Source: Eledone cirrhosa (Eukaryota; Mollusca; Cephalopoda; Octopoda; Eledonidae). From it: a DNA stretch of 64,000 bases. The stretch spans positions 415,227,081 to 415,291,080 of the forward strand of contig OZ024741.1 in NCBI GenBank assembly GCA_964016885.1, in the 5' to 3' direction. Each line of letters begins with the position of its first letter. Position 1 is the first letter of the stretch. Both the position numbers and the translations under genes were made by a program. The notes beneath the pieces are model-generated. The model was not told the origin of the DNA. It searched no databases and saw only the letters and a list, made by a program, of their open reading frames with translations. This document shows positions 1-13,200 of this stretch, one piece after another.

Positions 1-1299
1 TTATTCAAACCAGCTGTATATGACCAGAATTCTCTCACTTCTTTCTGTTCAAACCAGCTGTATCTGCCCAGAATTCCTTCTCCTCTTTCTGTTCAAACCA
101 GCTGTATCTGACCAGAATTCCCTCTCCTCTTTCTGTTTAAACCATCTGTATCTGCCCAGAATTCTGTCACTTCTTTCTGTTCAAACCAGCTGTATCTGCC
201 CAGAATTCCCTCACCGCTTTCTGTTCAAACCAGCTGTATCTGCCCAGAATTCCCTCACCTCTTTCTGTTTAAACCTTCTGTATATGCCCAGAATGTTCTC
301 ACCTCTTTCTGTTCAAAGCAGCTGTATCTGCCCAGAATTCCCTCACTTCTTTCTGTTCAAACCAGCTGTATCTGCCCAGAATTCCCTCACCTCTTTCTGT
401 TCAAACCAGCTGTATCTGGCCAGAATTCCCTCACCTCTTTCCGTTCAAATCATCTGTATCTGCCCAGAATTCTCTCACTTCTTTCTGTTCAAACCAGCTG
501 TATCTGACCAGAATTCCCTCACCTCTTTCTGTTTACACCTTCTGTATATGCCCAGAATTTTCTCACCTCTTTCTGTTCAAAGCAGCTGTATCTGCCCAGA
601 ATTCCCTCACTTCTTTCTGTTCAAACCAGCTGTATCTGCCCAGAATTCCCTCACCTCTTTCTGTTCAAACCAGCTGTATCTGGCCAGAATTCCCTCACCT
701 CTTTCCGTTCAAATCATCTGTATCTGCCCAGAATTCTCTCACTTCTTTCTGTTCAAACCAGCTGTATCTGACCAGAATTCTCTCACTTCTTTCTGTTCAA
801 ACCAGCGATATCTGCCCAGAATTCCCTCACCTCTTTCTGTTCAAACCAGCTGTATCTGACCAGAATTCTCTCACTTCATTCTGTTCAAACCAGCTGTATC
901 TGACCAGAATTCTCTCACCTCTTTCTGTTCAAACCAGCTGTATCTGACCAGAATTCTCTCACCTCTTTCTTTTCAAACCAGCTGTATCTGCCCAGAATTC
1001 TCTCACCTGTTTCTGTTCAAATCAGCTGCATCTGGTCAGAATTCTCTCACTTCTTTCTGTTTAAACCAGCTGTATCTGGTCAGAATTCTCTCACTTCTTT
1101 CTGTTCAAACCAGCTGTATGTGACCAGAATTCCCTCACCTCTTTCTGTTCAAACCAGCTGTATCTGCCCAGAATTCCCTCACCTCTTTCTGTTCACAACA
1201 GCTGTATCTGCCCAGAATTCCCTCACTTCTTTCTGTTCAAACCAGCTGTATCTGACCAGAATTCCCTCACCTCTTTCTGTTTACACCTTCTGTATATGC

Positions 1300-4200
1300 C
1301 CAGAATTTTCTCACCTCTTTCTGTTCAAAGCAGCTGTATCTGCCCAGAATTCCCTCACTTCTTTCTGTTCAAACCAGCTGTATCTGGTCAGAATTCTCTC
1401 ACTTCTTTCTGTTTAAACCAGCTGTATCTGGCCAGAATTCTCTCAATTTATTTCTGTTCACACCAGCTGTATCTGACCAGAATTCCCTCACCTCTTTCTG
1501 TTCAAACCAGCTGTATCTGACCAGAATTCTCTCACTTCTTTCTGTTCAAACCAGCTGTATCTGCCCAGAATTCCCTCACCTCTTTCTGTTCAAACCAGCC
1601 GTATCTGCCCAGAATTCTCTTACCTCTTTCTGTTCAAACCAGCTGTATCTGCCCAGAATTCCCTCACCTCTTTCTGTTCAAACCAGCTGTATCTGACCAG
1701 AATTCTCTCACCTGTTTCTGTTCAAACCAGCTGTATCTGGCCAGAATTTTCTCACTTCTTTCTGTTCAAACCAGCTGTGTCTGACCAGAATTCTCTCACT
1801 TCTTTCTGTTCAAACCAGCTGTATCTGCCCAGAAATCCCTCACCTCTTTCTGTTCAAACCAGCTGTATCTGCCCAGAATTCTCTCACCTCATTCTGTTCA
1901 AACCAGCTGTATCTGTCCAGAATTCCCTCACCTCTTTCTGTTCAAACCAGCCGTATCTGCCCAGAATTCCCTCACCTCTTTCTTTTTAAACCAGCTGTAT
2001 CTGACCACAATTCTCTCACTTCTTTCTGTTCAAACCAGCTGTATCTGGTCAGAATTCTCTCACTTATTTCCGTTTAAACCAGCTGTATCTCGCCAGATTT
2101 CTCTCACTTCTTTTTATTCAAACCAGCTGTATCTGCCCAGAATTCCTTCTCCTCTTTCTGTTCAAACCATCTGTATCTGCCCAGAATTCTGTCACTTCTT
2201 TCTGTTCAAACCAGCTGTATCTGCCCAGAATTCCCTCACCTCTCTCTGTTTAAACCTTCTGTATATGCCCAGAATGTTCTCACCTCTTTCTGTTCAAAGC
2301 AGCTGTATCTGCCCAGAATTCCCTCACTTCTTTCTGTTCAAACCAGCTGTATCTGCCCAGAATTCCCTCACCTCTTTCTGTTCAAACCAGCTGTATCTGG
2401 CCAGAATTCCCTTACCTCTTTCCGTTCAAATCATCTGTATCTGCCCAGAATTCTCTCACTTCTTTCTGTTCAAAGCAGCTGTATCTGACCAGAATTCTCT
2501 CACTTCATTCTGTTCAAACCAGCTGTATCTGACCAGAATTCTCTCACCTCTTTCTGTTCAAACCAGCTGTATCTGCCCAGAATTCCCTCACTTCTTTCTG
2601 TTCAAACCAGCTGTATCTGTCCAGAAATCCCTCACCTCTTTCTGTTCAAACCAGCTGTATCTGCCCAGAATTCTCTCACCTCTTTCTATTCAAACCAGCT
2701 GTATCTGGCCAGAATTCTCTCACTTCTTTCTGTTTAAACCAGCTGTATCTGGCCAGAATTCTCTCACCTCTTTCTGTTCAAACCAGCCGTATCTGCCCAG
2801 AATTCCCTCACCTCATTCTGTTCAAACCATCTGTATCTGACCAGAATTCCCTCTCCTCTTTCTGTTTAAACCATCTGTATCTGCCCAGAATTCTGTCACT
2901 TCTTTCTGTTCAAACCAGCTGTATCTGCCCAGAATTCCCTCACCTCTTTCTGTTTACACCTTCTGTATATGCCCAGAATTTTCTCACCTCTTTCTGTTCA
3001 AAGCAGCTGTATCTGCCCAGAATTCCCTCACTTCTTCCTGTTGAAACCAGCTGTATCTGCCCAGAATTCCCTCACCTCTTTCTGTTCAAACCAGCTGTAT
3101 CTGGCCAGAATTCCCTCACCTCTTTCTGTTCAAATCATCTGTATCTGCCCAGAATTCTCTCACTTCTTTCTGTTCAAACCAGCGATATCTGCCCAGAATT
3201 CCCTCACCTCTTTCTGTTCAAACCAGCTGTATCTGACCAGAATTCTCTCACTTCATTCTGTTCAAACCAGCTGTATCTGACCAGAATTCTCTCACCTCTT
3301 TCTTTTCAAACCAGCTGTATCTGCCCAGAATTCTCTCACCTGTTTCTGTTCAAATCAGCTGCATCTGGTCAGAATTCTCTCACTTCTTTCTGTTTAAACC
3401 AGCTGTATCTGGTCAGAATTCTCTCACTTCTTTCTGTTCAAACCAGCTGTATCTGACCAGAATTCCCTCACCTCTTTCTGTTCAAACCAGCTGTTTCTGC
3501 CCAGAATTCCCTCACTTCTTTCTGTTCAAACCAGCTGTATCTGCCCAGACTTCCCTCACCTCTTTCTGTTCACAACAGCTGTATCTGCCCAGAATTCCCT
3601 CACTTCTTTCTGTTCAAACCAGCTGTATCTGCCCAGAATTCTCTCACCTGTTTATGTTCAAACCAGCTGTATCTGGTCAGAATTCTCTCACTTCTTTCTG
3701 TTTAAACCAGCTGTATCTGGCCAGAATTCTCTCAATTTATTTCTGTTCACACCAGCTGTATCTGACCAGAATTCCCTCACCTCTTTCTGTTCAAACCAGC
3801 TGTATCTGACCAGAATTCTCTCACTTCTTTCTGTTCAAACCAGCTGTATCTGGCCAGAATTCCCTTACCTCTTTCCGTTCAAATCATCTGTATCTGCCCA
3901 GAATTCTCTCACTTCTTTCTGTTCAAACCAGCTGTATCTGACCAGAATTCTCTCACTTCATTCTGTTCAAACCAGCTGTATCTGACCAGAATTCTCTCAC
4001 CTCTTTCTGTTCAAACCAGCTGTATCTGCCCAGAATTCCCTCACTTCTTTCTGTTCAAACCAGCTGTATCTGCCCAGAAATCCCTCACCTCTTTCTGTTC
4101 AAACCAGCTGTATCTGCCCAGAATTCTCTCACCTCATTCTGTTCAAACCAGCTGTATCTGCCCAGAATTCCCTCACCTCTTTCTTTTCAAACCAGCTGTA

Positions 4201-7200
4201 TCTGACCAGAATTCTCTCACTTCTTTCTGTTAAAACCAGCTGTATCTGGCCAGAATTCTCTCACTTCTTTCTGTTCAAACCAGCTGTATCTGACCAGAAT
4301 TCTCTCACCTCTTTCTGTTCAAACCAGCTGTATCTGCCCAGAATTCTCTCACCTCTTTCTATTCAAACCAGCTGTATCTGGCCAGAATTCTCTCACTTCT
4401 TTCTGTTTAAACCAGCTGTATCTGGCCAGAATTCTCTCACCTCTTTCTGTTCAAACCAGCCGTATCTGCCCAGAATTCCCTCACCACATTCTGTTCAAAC
4501 CATCTGTATCTGACCAGAATTCTGTCACTTCTTTCTGTTCAAACCAGCTGTATCTGCCCAGAATTCCCTCACCTCTTTCTGTTTACACCTTCTGTATATG
4601 CCCAGAATTTTCTCACCTCTTTCTGTTCAAAGCAGCTGTATCTGCCCAGAATTCCCTCACTTCTTCCTGTTGAAACCAGCTGTATCTGCCCAGAATTCCC
4701 TCACCTCTTTCTGTTCAAACCAGCTGTATCTGGCCAGAATTCCCTCACCTCTTTCTGTTCAAATCATCTGTATCTGCCCAGAATTCTCTCAGTTCTTTCT
4801 GTTCAAACCAGCGATATCTGCCCAGAATTCCCTCACTTCTTTCTGTTCAAACCAGCTGTATCTGACCAGAATTCCCTCACCTCTTTCTGTTTACACCTTC
4901 TGTATATGCCCAGAATTTTCTCACCTCTTTCTGTTCAAAGCAGCTGTATCTGCCCAGAATTCCCTCACTTCTTCCTGTTGAAACCAGCTGTATCTGCCCA
5001 GAATTCCCTCACCTCTTTCTGTTCAAACCAGCTGTATCTGGCCAGAATTCCCTCACCTCTTTCTGTTCAAATCATCTGTATCTGCCCAGAATTCTCTCAG
5101 TTCTTTCTGTTCAAACCAGCGATATCTGCCCAGAATTCCCTCACCTCTTTCTGTTCAAACCAGCTGTATCTGACCAGAATTCTCTCACTTCATTCTGTTC
5201 AAACCAGCTGTATCTGACCAGAATTCTCTCACCTCTTTCTTTTCAAACCAGCTGTATCTGCCCAGAATTCTCTCACCTCTTTCTGTTCAAATCAGCTGCA
5301 TCTGGTCAGAATTCTCTCACTTCTTTCTGTTTAAACCAGCTGTATCTGGTCAGAATTCTCTCACTTCTTTCTGTTCAAACCAGCTGTATCTGACCAGAAT
5401 TCCCTCACCTCTTTCTGTTCAAACCAGCTGTTTCTGCCCAGAATTCCCTCACTTCTTTCTGTTCAAACCAGCTGTATCTGCCCAGAATTCTCTCACCTGT
5501 TTATGTTCAAACCAGCTGTATCTGGTCAGAATTCTCTCACTTCTTTCTGTTAAAACCAGCTGTATCTGGCCAGAATTCTCTCAATTTATTTCTGTTCACA
5601 CCAGCTGTATCTGACCAGAATTCCCTCACCTCTTTCTGTTCAAACCAGCTGTATCTGACCAGAATTCTCTCACTTCTTTCTGTTCAAACCAGCTGTATCT
5701 GCCCAGAATTCCCTCACCTCTTTCTGTTCAAACCAGCCGTATCTGCCCAGAATTCTCTTACCTCTTTCTGTTCAAACCAGCTGTATCTGCCCAGAATTCC
5801 CTCACCTCTTTCTGTTCAAACCAGCTGTATCTGACCAGAATTCTCTCACCTGTTTCTGTTCAAACCAGCTTTATCTGGCCAGAATTTTCTCACTTCTTTC
5901 TGTTCAAACCAGCTGTGTCTGACCAGAATTCTCTCACTTCTTTCTGTTCAAACCATCTGTATCTGACCAGATGTCCCTCTCCTCTTTCTGTTTAAACCAT
6001 CTGTATCTGCCCAGAATTCTGTCACTTCTTTCTGTTCAAACCAGCTGTATCTGACCAGAATTCTCTCACTTCATTCTGTTCAACCCAGCTGTATCTGACC
6101 AGAATTCTCTCACCTCTTTCTGTTCAAACCAGCTGTATCTGCCCAGAATTTCCTCACTTATTTCTGTTCAAACCAGCTGTATCTGCCCAGAAATCCCTCA
6201 CCTCTTTCTGTTTAAACCAACTGTATCTGGCCAGAATTCCCTCACTTCTTTCTGTTTAAACCTTCTGTATATGCCCACAATTTTCTCACCTCTTTCTGTT
6301 CAAACCAGCTGTATCTGACCAGAATTCTCTCACCTATTTCTGTTTAAACCAGCCATATCTGCCCAGAATTCCCTCACCTCTTTCTGTTCAAACCAGCTGT
6401 ATCTGACCAGAATTCTCTCACTTCTTTCTTTTCAAACCAGCTGTATCTGCCCAGAATTCTCTCACCTCTTTCTGTTCAAACCAGCTGTGTCTGCCCAGAA
6501 TTCCCTCACCTCATTTTGTTCAAACCAGCTGTATCTGACCAGCATTCCCTCACCTCTTTCTGTTCAAACCAGCTGTATCTGGCCAGAATTCTCTTACCTC
6601 TTTCTGTTCAAACCAGCTGTATCTGCCCAGAATTCCCTCACTTCTTTCTGTTCAAACCAGCTGTATCTGCCCAGAGTTCCCTCACCTCTTTCTGTTCAAG
6701 CCAGCTCTATTAGACCAGCATTCCCTCACCTCTTTCTGTTCAAACCAGCTGTATCTGGCCAGAATTCCCTCACCTCTTTCTGTTTAAACCAGCTGTATCT
6801 GGCCAGAATTCTCTCACTTGTTTCTGTTCAAACCAGCTGTATCTGGTCAGAATTCTCTCACTTATTTCCGTTTAAACCAGCTGTATCTGGCCAGATTTCT
6901 CTCACTTCTTTTTATTCAAACCAGCTGTATATGACCAGAATTCTCTCACTTCTTTCTGTTCAAACCAGCTGTATCTGCCCAGAATTCCTTCTCCTCTTTC
7001 TGTTCAAACCAGCTGTATCTGACCAGAATTCCCTCTCCTCTTTCTGTTTAAACCATCTGTATCTGCCCAGAATTCTGTCACTTCTTTCTGTTCAAACCAG
7101 CTGTATCTGCCCAGAATTCCCTCACCGCTTTCTGTTCAAACCAGCTGTATCTGCCCAGAATTCCCTCACCTCTTTCTGTTTAAACCTTCTGTATATGCCC

Positions 7201-10200
7201 AGAATGTTCTCACCTCTTTCTGTTCAAAGCAGCTGTATCTGCCCAGAATTCCCTCACTTCTTTCTGTTCAAACCAGCTGTATCTGACCAGAATTCCCTCA
7301 CCTCTTTCTGTTTACACCTTCTGTATATGCCCAGAATTTTCTCACCTCTTTCTGTTCAAAGCAGCTGTATCTGCCCAGAATTCCCTCACTTCTTTCTGTT
7401 CAAACCAGCTGTATCTGCCCAGAATTCCCTCACCTCTTTCTGTTCAAACCAGCTGTATCTGGCCAGAATTCCCTCACCTCTTTCTGTTCAAACCAGCTGT
7501 ATCTGCCCAGAATTCCCTCACCTCTTTCTGTTCAAACCAGCTGTATCTGACCAGAATTCTCTCACCTGTTTCTGTTCAAACCAGCTTTATCTGGCCAGAA
7601 TTTTCTCACTTCTTTCTGTTCAAACCAGCTGTGTCTGACCAGAATTCTCTCACTTCTTTCTGTTCAAACCATCTGTATCTGACCAGAAGTCCCTCTCCTC
7701 TTTCTGTTTAAACCATCTGTATCTGCCCAGAATTCTGTCACTTCTTTCTGTTCAAACCAGCTGTATCTGACCAGAATTCTCTCACTTCATTCTGTTCAAC
7801 CCAGCTGTATCTGACCAGAATTCTCTCACCTCTTTCTGTTCAAACCAGCTGTATCTGCCCAGAATTTCCTCACTTATTTCTGTTCAAACCAGCTGTATCT
7901 GCCCAGAAATCCCTCACCTCTTTCTGTTTAAACCAGCTGTATCTGGCCAGAATTCCCTCACTTCTTTCTGTTTAAACCTTCTGTATATGCCAACAATTTT
8001 CTCACCTCTTTCTGTTCAAACCAGCTGTATCTGACCAGAATTCTCTCACCTATTTCTGTTTAAACCAGCCATATCTGCCCAGAATTCCCTCACCTCTTTC
8101 TGTTCAAACCAGCTGTATCTGACCAGAATTCTCTCACTTCTTTCTTTTCAAACCAGCTGTATCTGCCCAGAATTCTCTCACCTCTTTCTGTTCAAACCAG
8201 CTGTGTCTGCCCAGAATTCCCTCACCTCTTTTTGTTCAAACCAGCTGTATCTGACCAGCATTCCCTCACCTCTTTCTGTTCAAACCAGCTGTATCTGGCC
8301 AGAATTCTCTTACCTCTTTCTGTTCAAACCAGCTGTATCTGCCCAGAATTCCCTCACTTCTTTCTGTTCAAACCAGCTGTATCTGCCCAGAGTTCCCTCA
8401 CCTCTTTCTGTTCAAACCAGCTCTATTAGACCAGCATTCCCTCACCTCTTTCTGTTCAAACCAGCTGTATCTGGCCAGAATTCCCTCACCTCTTTCTGTT
8501 TAAACCAGCTGTATCTGGCCAGAATTCTCTCACTTGTTTCTGTTCAAACCAGCTGTATCTGGTCAGAATTCTCTCACTTATTTCCGTTTAAACCAGCTGT
8601 ATCTGGCCAGATTTCTCTCACTTCTTTTTATTCAAACCAGCTGTATATGACCAGAATTCTCTCACTTCTTTCTGTTCAAACCAGCTGTATCTGCCCAGAA
8701 TTCCTTCTCCTCTTTCTGTTCAAACCAGCTGTATCTGACCAGAATTCCCTCTCCTCTTTCTGTTTAAACCATCTGTATCTGCCCAGAATTCTGTCACTTC
8801 TTTCTGTTCAAACCAGCTGTATCTGCCCAGAATTCCCTCACCGCTTTCTGTTCAAACCAGCTGTATCTGCCCAGAATTCCCTCACCTCTTTCTGTTTAAA
8901 CCTTCTGTATATGCCCAGAATGTTCTCACCTCTTTCTGTTCAAAGCAGCTGTATCTGCCCAGAATTCCCTCACTTCTTTCTGTTCAAACCAGCTGTATCT
9001 GCCCAGAATTCCCTCACCTCTTTCTGTTCAAACCAGCTGTATCTGGCCAGAATTCCCTCACCTCTTTCTGTTCAAATCATCTGTATCTGCCCAGAATTCT
9101 CTCACTTCTTTCTGTTCAAACCAGCGATATCTGCCCAGAATTCCCTCACCTCTTTCTGTTCAAACCAGCTGTATCTGACCAGAATTCTCTCACTTCATTC
9201 TGTTCAAACCAGCTGTATCTGACCAGAATTCTCTCACCTCTTTCTGTTCAAACCAGCTGTATCTGACCAGAATTCTCTCACCTCTTTCTTTTCAAACCAG
9301 CTGTATCTGCCCAGAATTCTCTCACCTGTTTCTGTTCAAATCAGCTGCATCTGGTCAGAATTCTCTCACTTCTTTCTGTTTAAACCAGCTGTATCTGGTC
9401 AGAATTCTCTCACTTCTTTCTGTTCAAACCAGCTGTATCTGACCAGAATTCCCTCACCTCTTTCTGTTCAAACCAGCTGTATCTGCCCAGAATTCCCTCA
9501 CTCTTTCTGTTCACAACAGCTGTATCTGCCCAGAATTCCCTCACTTCTTTCTGTTCAAACCAGCTGTATCTGCCCAGAATTCTCTCACCTTTTTATGTTC
9601 AAACCAGCTGTATCTGGTCAGAATTCTCTCACTTCTTTCTGTTTAAACCAGCTGTATCTGGCCAGAATTCTCTCAATTTATTTCTGTTCACACCAGCTGT
9701 ATCTGACCAGAATTCCCTCACCTCTTTCTGTTCAAACCAGCTGTATCTGACCAGAATTCCCTCACTTCTTTCTGTTCAAACCAGCTGTATCTGCCCAGAA
9801 TTCCCTCACCTCTTTCTGTTCAAACCAGCCGTATCTGCCCAGAATTCTCTTACCTCTTTCTGTTCAAACCAGCTGTATCTGCCCAGAATTCCCTCACCTC
9901 TTTCTGTTCAAACCAGCTGTATCTGACCAGAATTCTCTCACCTGTTTCTGTTCAAACCAGCTGTATCTGGCCAGAATTTTCTCACTTCTTTCTGTTCAAA
10001 CCAGCTGTGTCTGACCAGAATTCTTTCACTTCTTTCTGTTCAAACCAGCTGTATCTGCCCAGAAATCCCTCACCTCTTTCTGTTCAAACCAGCTGTATCT
10101 GCCCAGAATTCTCTCACCTCATTCTGTTCAAACCAGCTGTATCTGTCCAGAATTCCCTCACCTCTTTCTGTTCAAACCAGCCGTATCTGCCCAGAATTCC

Positions 10201-13200
10201 CTCACCTCTTTCTTTTCAAACCAGCTGTATCTGACCACAATTCTATCACTTCTTTTTGTTCAAACCAGCTGTATCTGGCCAGAATTCTCTCACTTCTTTC
10301 TGTTCAAACCAGCTGTATCTGACCAGAATTCTCTCACCTCTTTCTGTTCAAAGCAGCTGTATCTGCCCAGAATTCCCTCACTTCTTTCTGTTCAAACCAG
10401 CTGTATCTGGTCAGAATTCTCTCACTTCTTTCTGTTTAAACCAGCTGTATCTGGCCAGAATTCTCTCAATTTATTTCTGTTCACACCAGCTGTATCTGAC
10501 CAGAATTCCCTCACCTCTTTCTGTTCAAACCAGCTGTATCTGACCAGAATTCTCTCACTTCTTTCTGTTCAAACCAGCTGTATCTGCCCAGAATTCCCTC
10601 ACCTCTTTCTGTTCAAACCAGCCGTATCTGCCCAGAATTCTCTTACCTCTTTCTGTTCAAACCAGCTGTATCTGCCCAGAATTCCCTCACCTCTTTCTGT
10701 TCAAACCAGCTGTATCTGACCAGAATTCTCTCACCTGTTTCTGTTCAAACCAGCTGTATCTGGCCAGAATTTTCTCACTTCTTTCTGTTCAAACCAGCTG
10801 TGTCTGACCAGAATTCTCTCACTTCTTTCTGTTCAAACCAGCTGTATCTGCCCAGAAATCCCTCACCTCTTTCTGTTCAAACCAGCTGTATTTGCCCAGA
10901 ATTCTCTCACCTCATTCTGTTCAAACCAGCTGTATCTGTCCAGAATTCCCTCACCTCTTTCTGTTCAAACCAGCCGTATCTGCCCAGAATTCCCTCACCT
11001 CTTTCTTTTTAAACCAGCTGTATCTGACCACAATTCTCTCACTTTTTTCTGTTCAAACCAGCTGTATCTGGTCAGAATTCTCTCACTTATTTCCGTTTAA
11101 ACCAGCTGTATCTCGCCAGATTTCTCTCACTTCTTTTTATTCAAACCAGCTGTATCTGCCCAGAATTCCTTCTCCTCTTTCTGTTCAAACCAGCTGTATC
11201 TGACCAGAATTCCCTCTCCTCTTTCTGTTTAAACCATCTGTATCTGCCCAGAATTCTGTCACTTCTTTCTGTTCAAACCAGCTGTATCTGCCCAGAATTC
11301 CCTCACCTCTTTCTGTTTAAACCTTCTGTATATGCCCAGAATGTTCTCACCTCTTTCTGTTCAAAGCAGCTGTATCTGCCCAGAATTCCCTCACTTCTTT
11401 CTGTTCAAACCAGCTGTATCTGCCCAGAATTCCCTCACCTCTTTCTGTTCAAACCAGCTGTATCTGGCCAGAATTCCCTTACCTCTTTCCGTTCAAATCA
11501 TCTGTATCTGCCCAGAATTCTCTCACTTCTTTCTGTTCAAACCATCTGTATCTGACCAGAATTCTCTCACTTCATTCTGTTCAAACCAGCTGTATCTGAC
11601 CAGAATTCTCTCACCTCTTTCTGTTCAAACCAGCTGTATCTGCCCAGAATTCCCTCACTTCTTTCTGTTCAAACCAGCTGTATCTGCCCAGAAATCCCTC
11701 ACCTCTTTCTGTTCAAACCAGCTGTATCTGCCCAGAATTCTCTCACCTCATTCTGTTCAAACCAGCTGTATCTGCCCAGAATTCCCTCACCTCTTTCTTT
11801 TCAAACCAGCTGTATCTGACCAGAATTCTCTCACTTCTTTCTGTTAAAACCAGCTGTATCTGGCCAGAATTCTCTCACTTCTTTCTGTTCAAACCAGCTG
11901 TATCTGACCAGAATTCTCTCACCTCTTTCTGTTCAAACCAGCTGTATCTGCCCAGAATTCTCTCACCTCTTTCTATTCAAACCAGCTGTATCTGGCCAGA
12001 ATTCTCTCACTTCTTTCTGTTTAAACCAGCTGTATCTGGCCAGAATTCTCTCACCTCTTTCTGTTCAAACCAGCCGTATCTGCCCAGAATTCCCTCACCT
12101 CATTCTGTTCAAACCATCTGTATCTGACCAGAATTCCCTCTCCTCTTTCTGTTTAAACCATCTGTATCTGCCCAGAATTCTGTCACTTCTTTCTGTTCAA
12201 ACCAGCTGTATCTGCCCAGAATTCCCTCACCTCTTTCTGTTTACACCTTCTGTATATGCCCAGAATTTTCTCACCTCTTTCTGTTCAAAGCAGCTGTATC
12301 TGCCCAGAATTCCCTCACTTCTTCCTGTTGAAACCAGCTGTATCTGCCCAGAATTCCCTCACCTCTTTCTGTTCAAACCAGCTGTATCTGGCCAGAATTC
12401 CCTCACCTCTTTCTGTTCAAATCATCTGTATCTGCCCAGAATTCTCTCACTTCTTTCTGTTCAAACCAGCGATATCTGCCCAGAATTCCCTCACCTCTTT
12501 CTGTTCAAACCAGCTGTATCTGACCAGAATTCTCTCACTTCATTCTGTTCAAACCAGCTGTATCTGACCAGAATTCTCTCACCTCTTTCTTTTCAAACCA
12601 GCTGTATCTGCCCAGAATTCTCTCACCTGTTTCTGTTCAAATCAGCTGCATCTGGTCAGAATTCTCTCACTTCTTTCTGTTTAAACCAGCTGTATCTGGT
12701 CAGAATTCTCTCACTTCTTTCTGTTCAAACCAGCTGTATCTGACCAGAATTCCCTCACCTCTTTCTGTTCAAACCAGCTGTTTCTGCCCAGAATTCCCTC
12801 ACTTCTTTCTGTTCAAACCAGCTGTATCTGCCCAGACTTCCCTCACCTCTTTCTGTTCACAACAGCTGTATCTGCCCAGAATTCCCTCACTTCTTTCTGT
12901 TCAAACCAGCTGTATCTGCCCAGAATTCTCTCACCTGTTTATGTTCAAACCAGCTGTATCTGGTCAGAATTCTCTCACTTCTTTCTGTTTAAACCAGCTG
13001 TATCTGGCCAGAATTCTCTCAATTTATTTCTGTTCACACCAGCTGTATCTGACCAGAATTCCCTCACCTCTTTCTGTTCAAACCAGCTGTATCTGACCAG
13101 AATTCTCTCACTTCTTTCTGTTCAAACCAGCTGTATCTGGCCAGAATTCCCTTACCTCTTTCCGTTCAAATCATCTGTATCTGCCCAGAATTCTCTCACT

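Noticed and set aside
6487..7638. Long frames in the 44-bp array as a repeat-protein gene
   Set aside because: The frame follows from a stop-poor 44-bp unit; overlapping frames on the same strand give the same residues in rotated order, and there is no promoter, signal or splice context.
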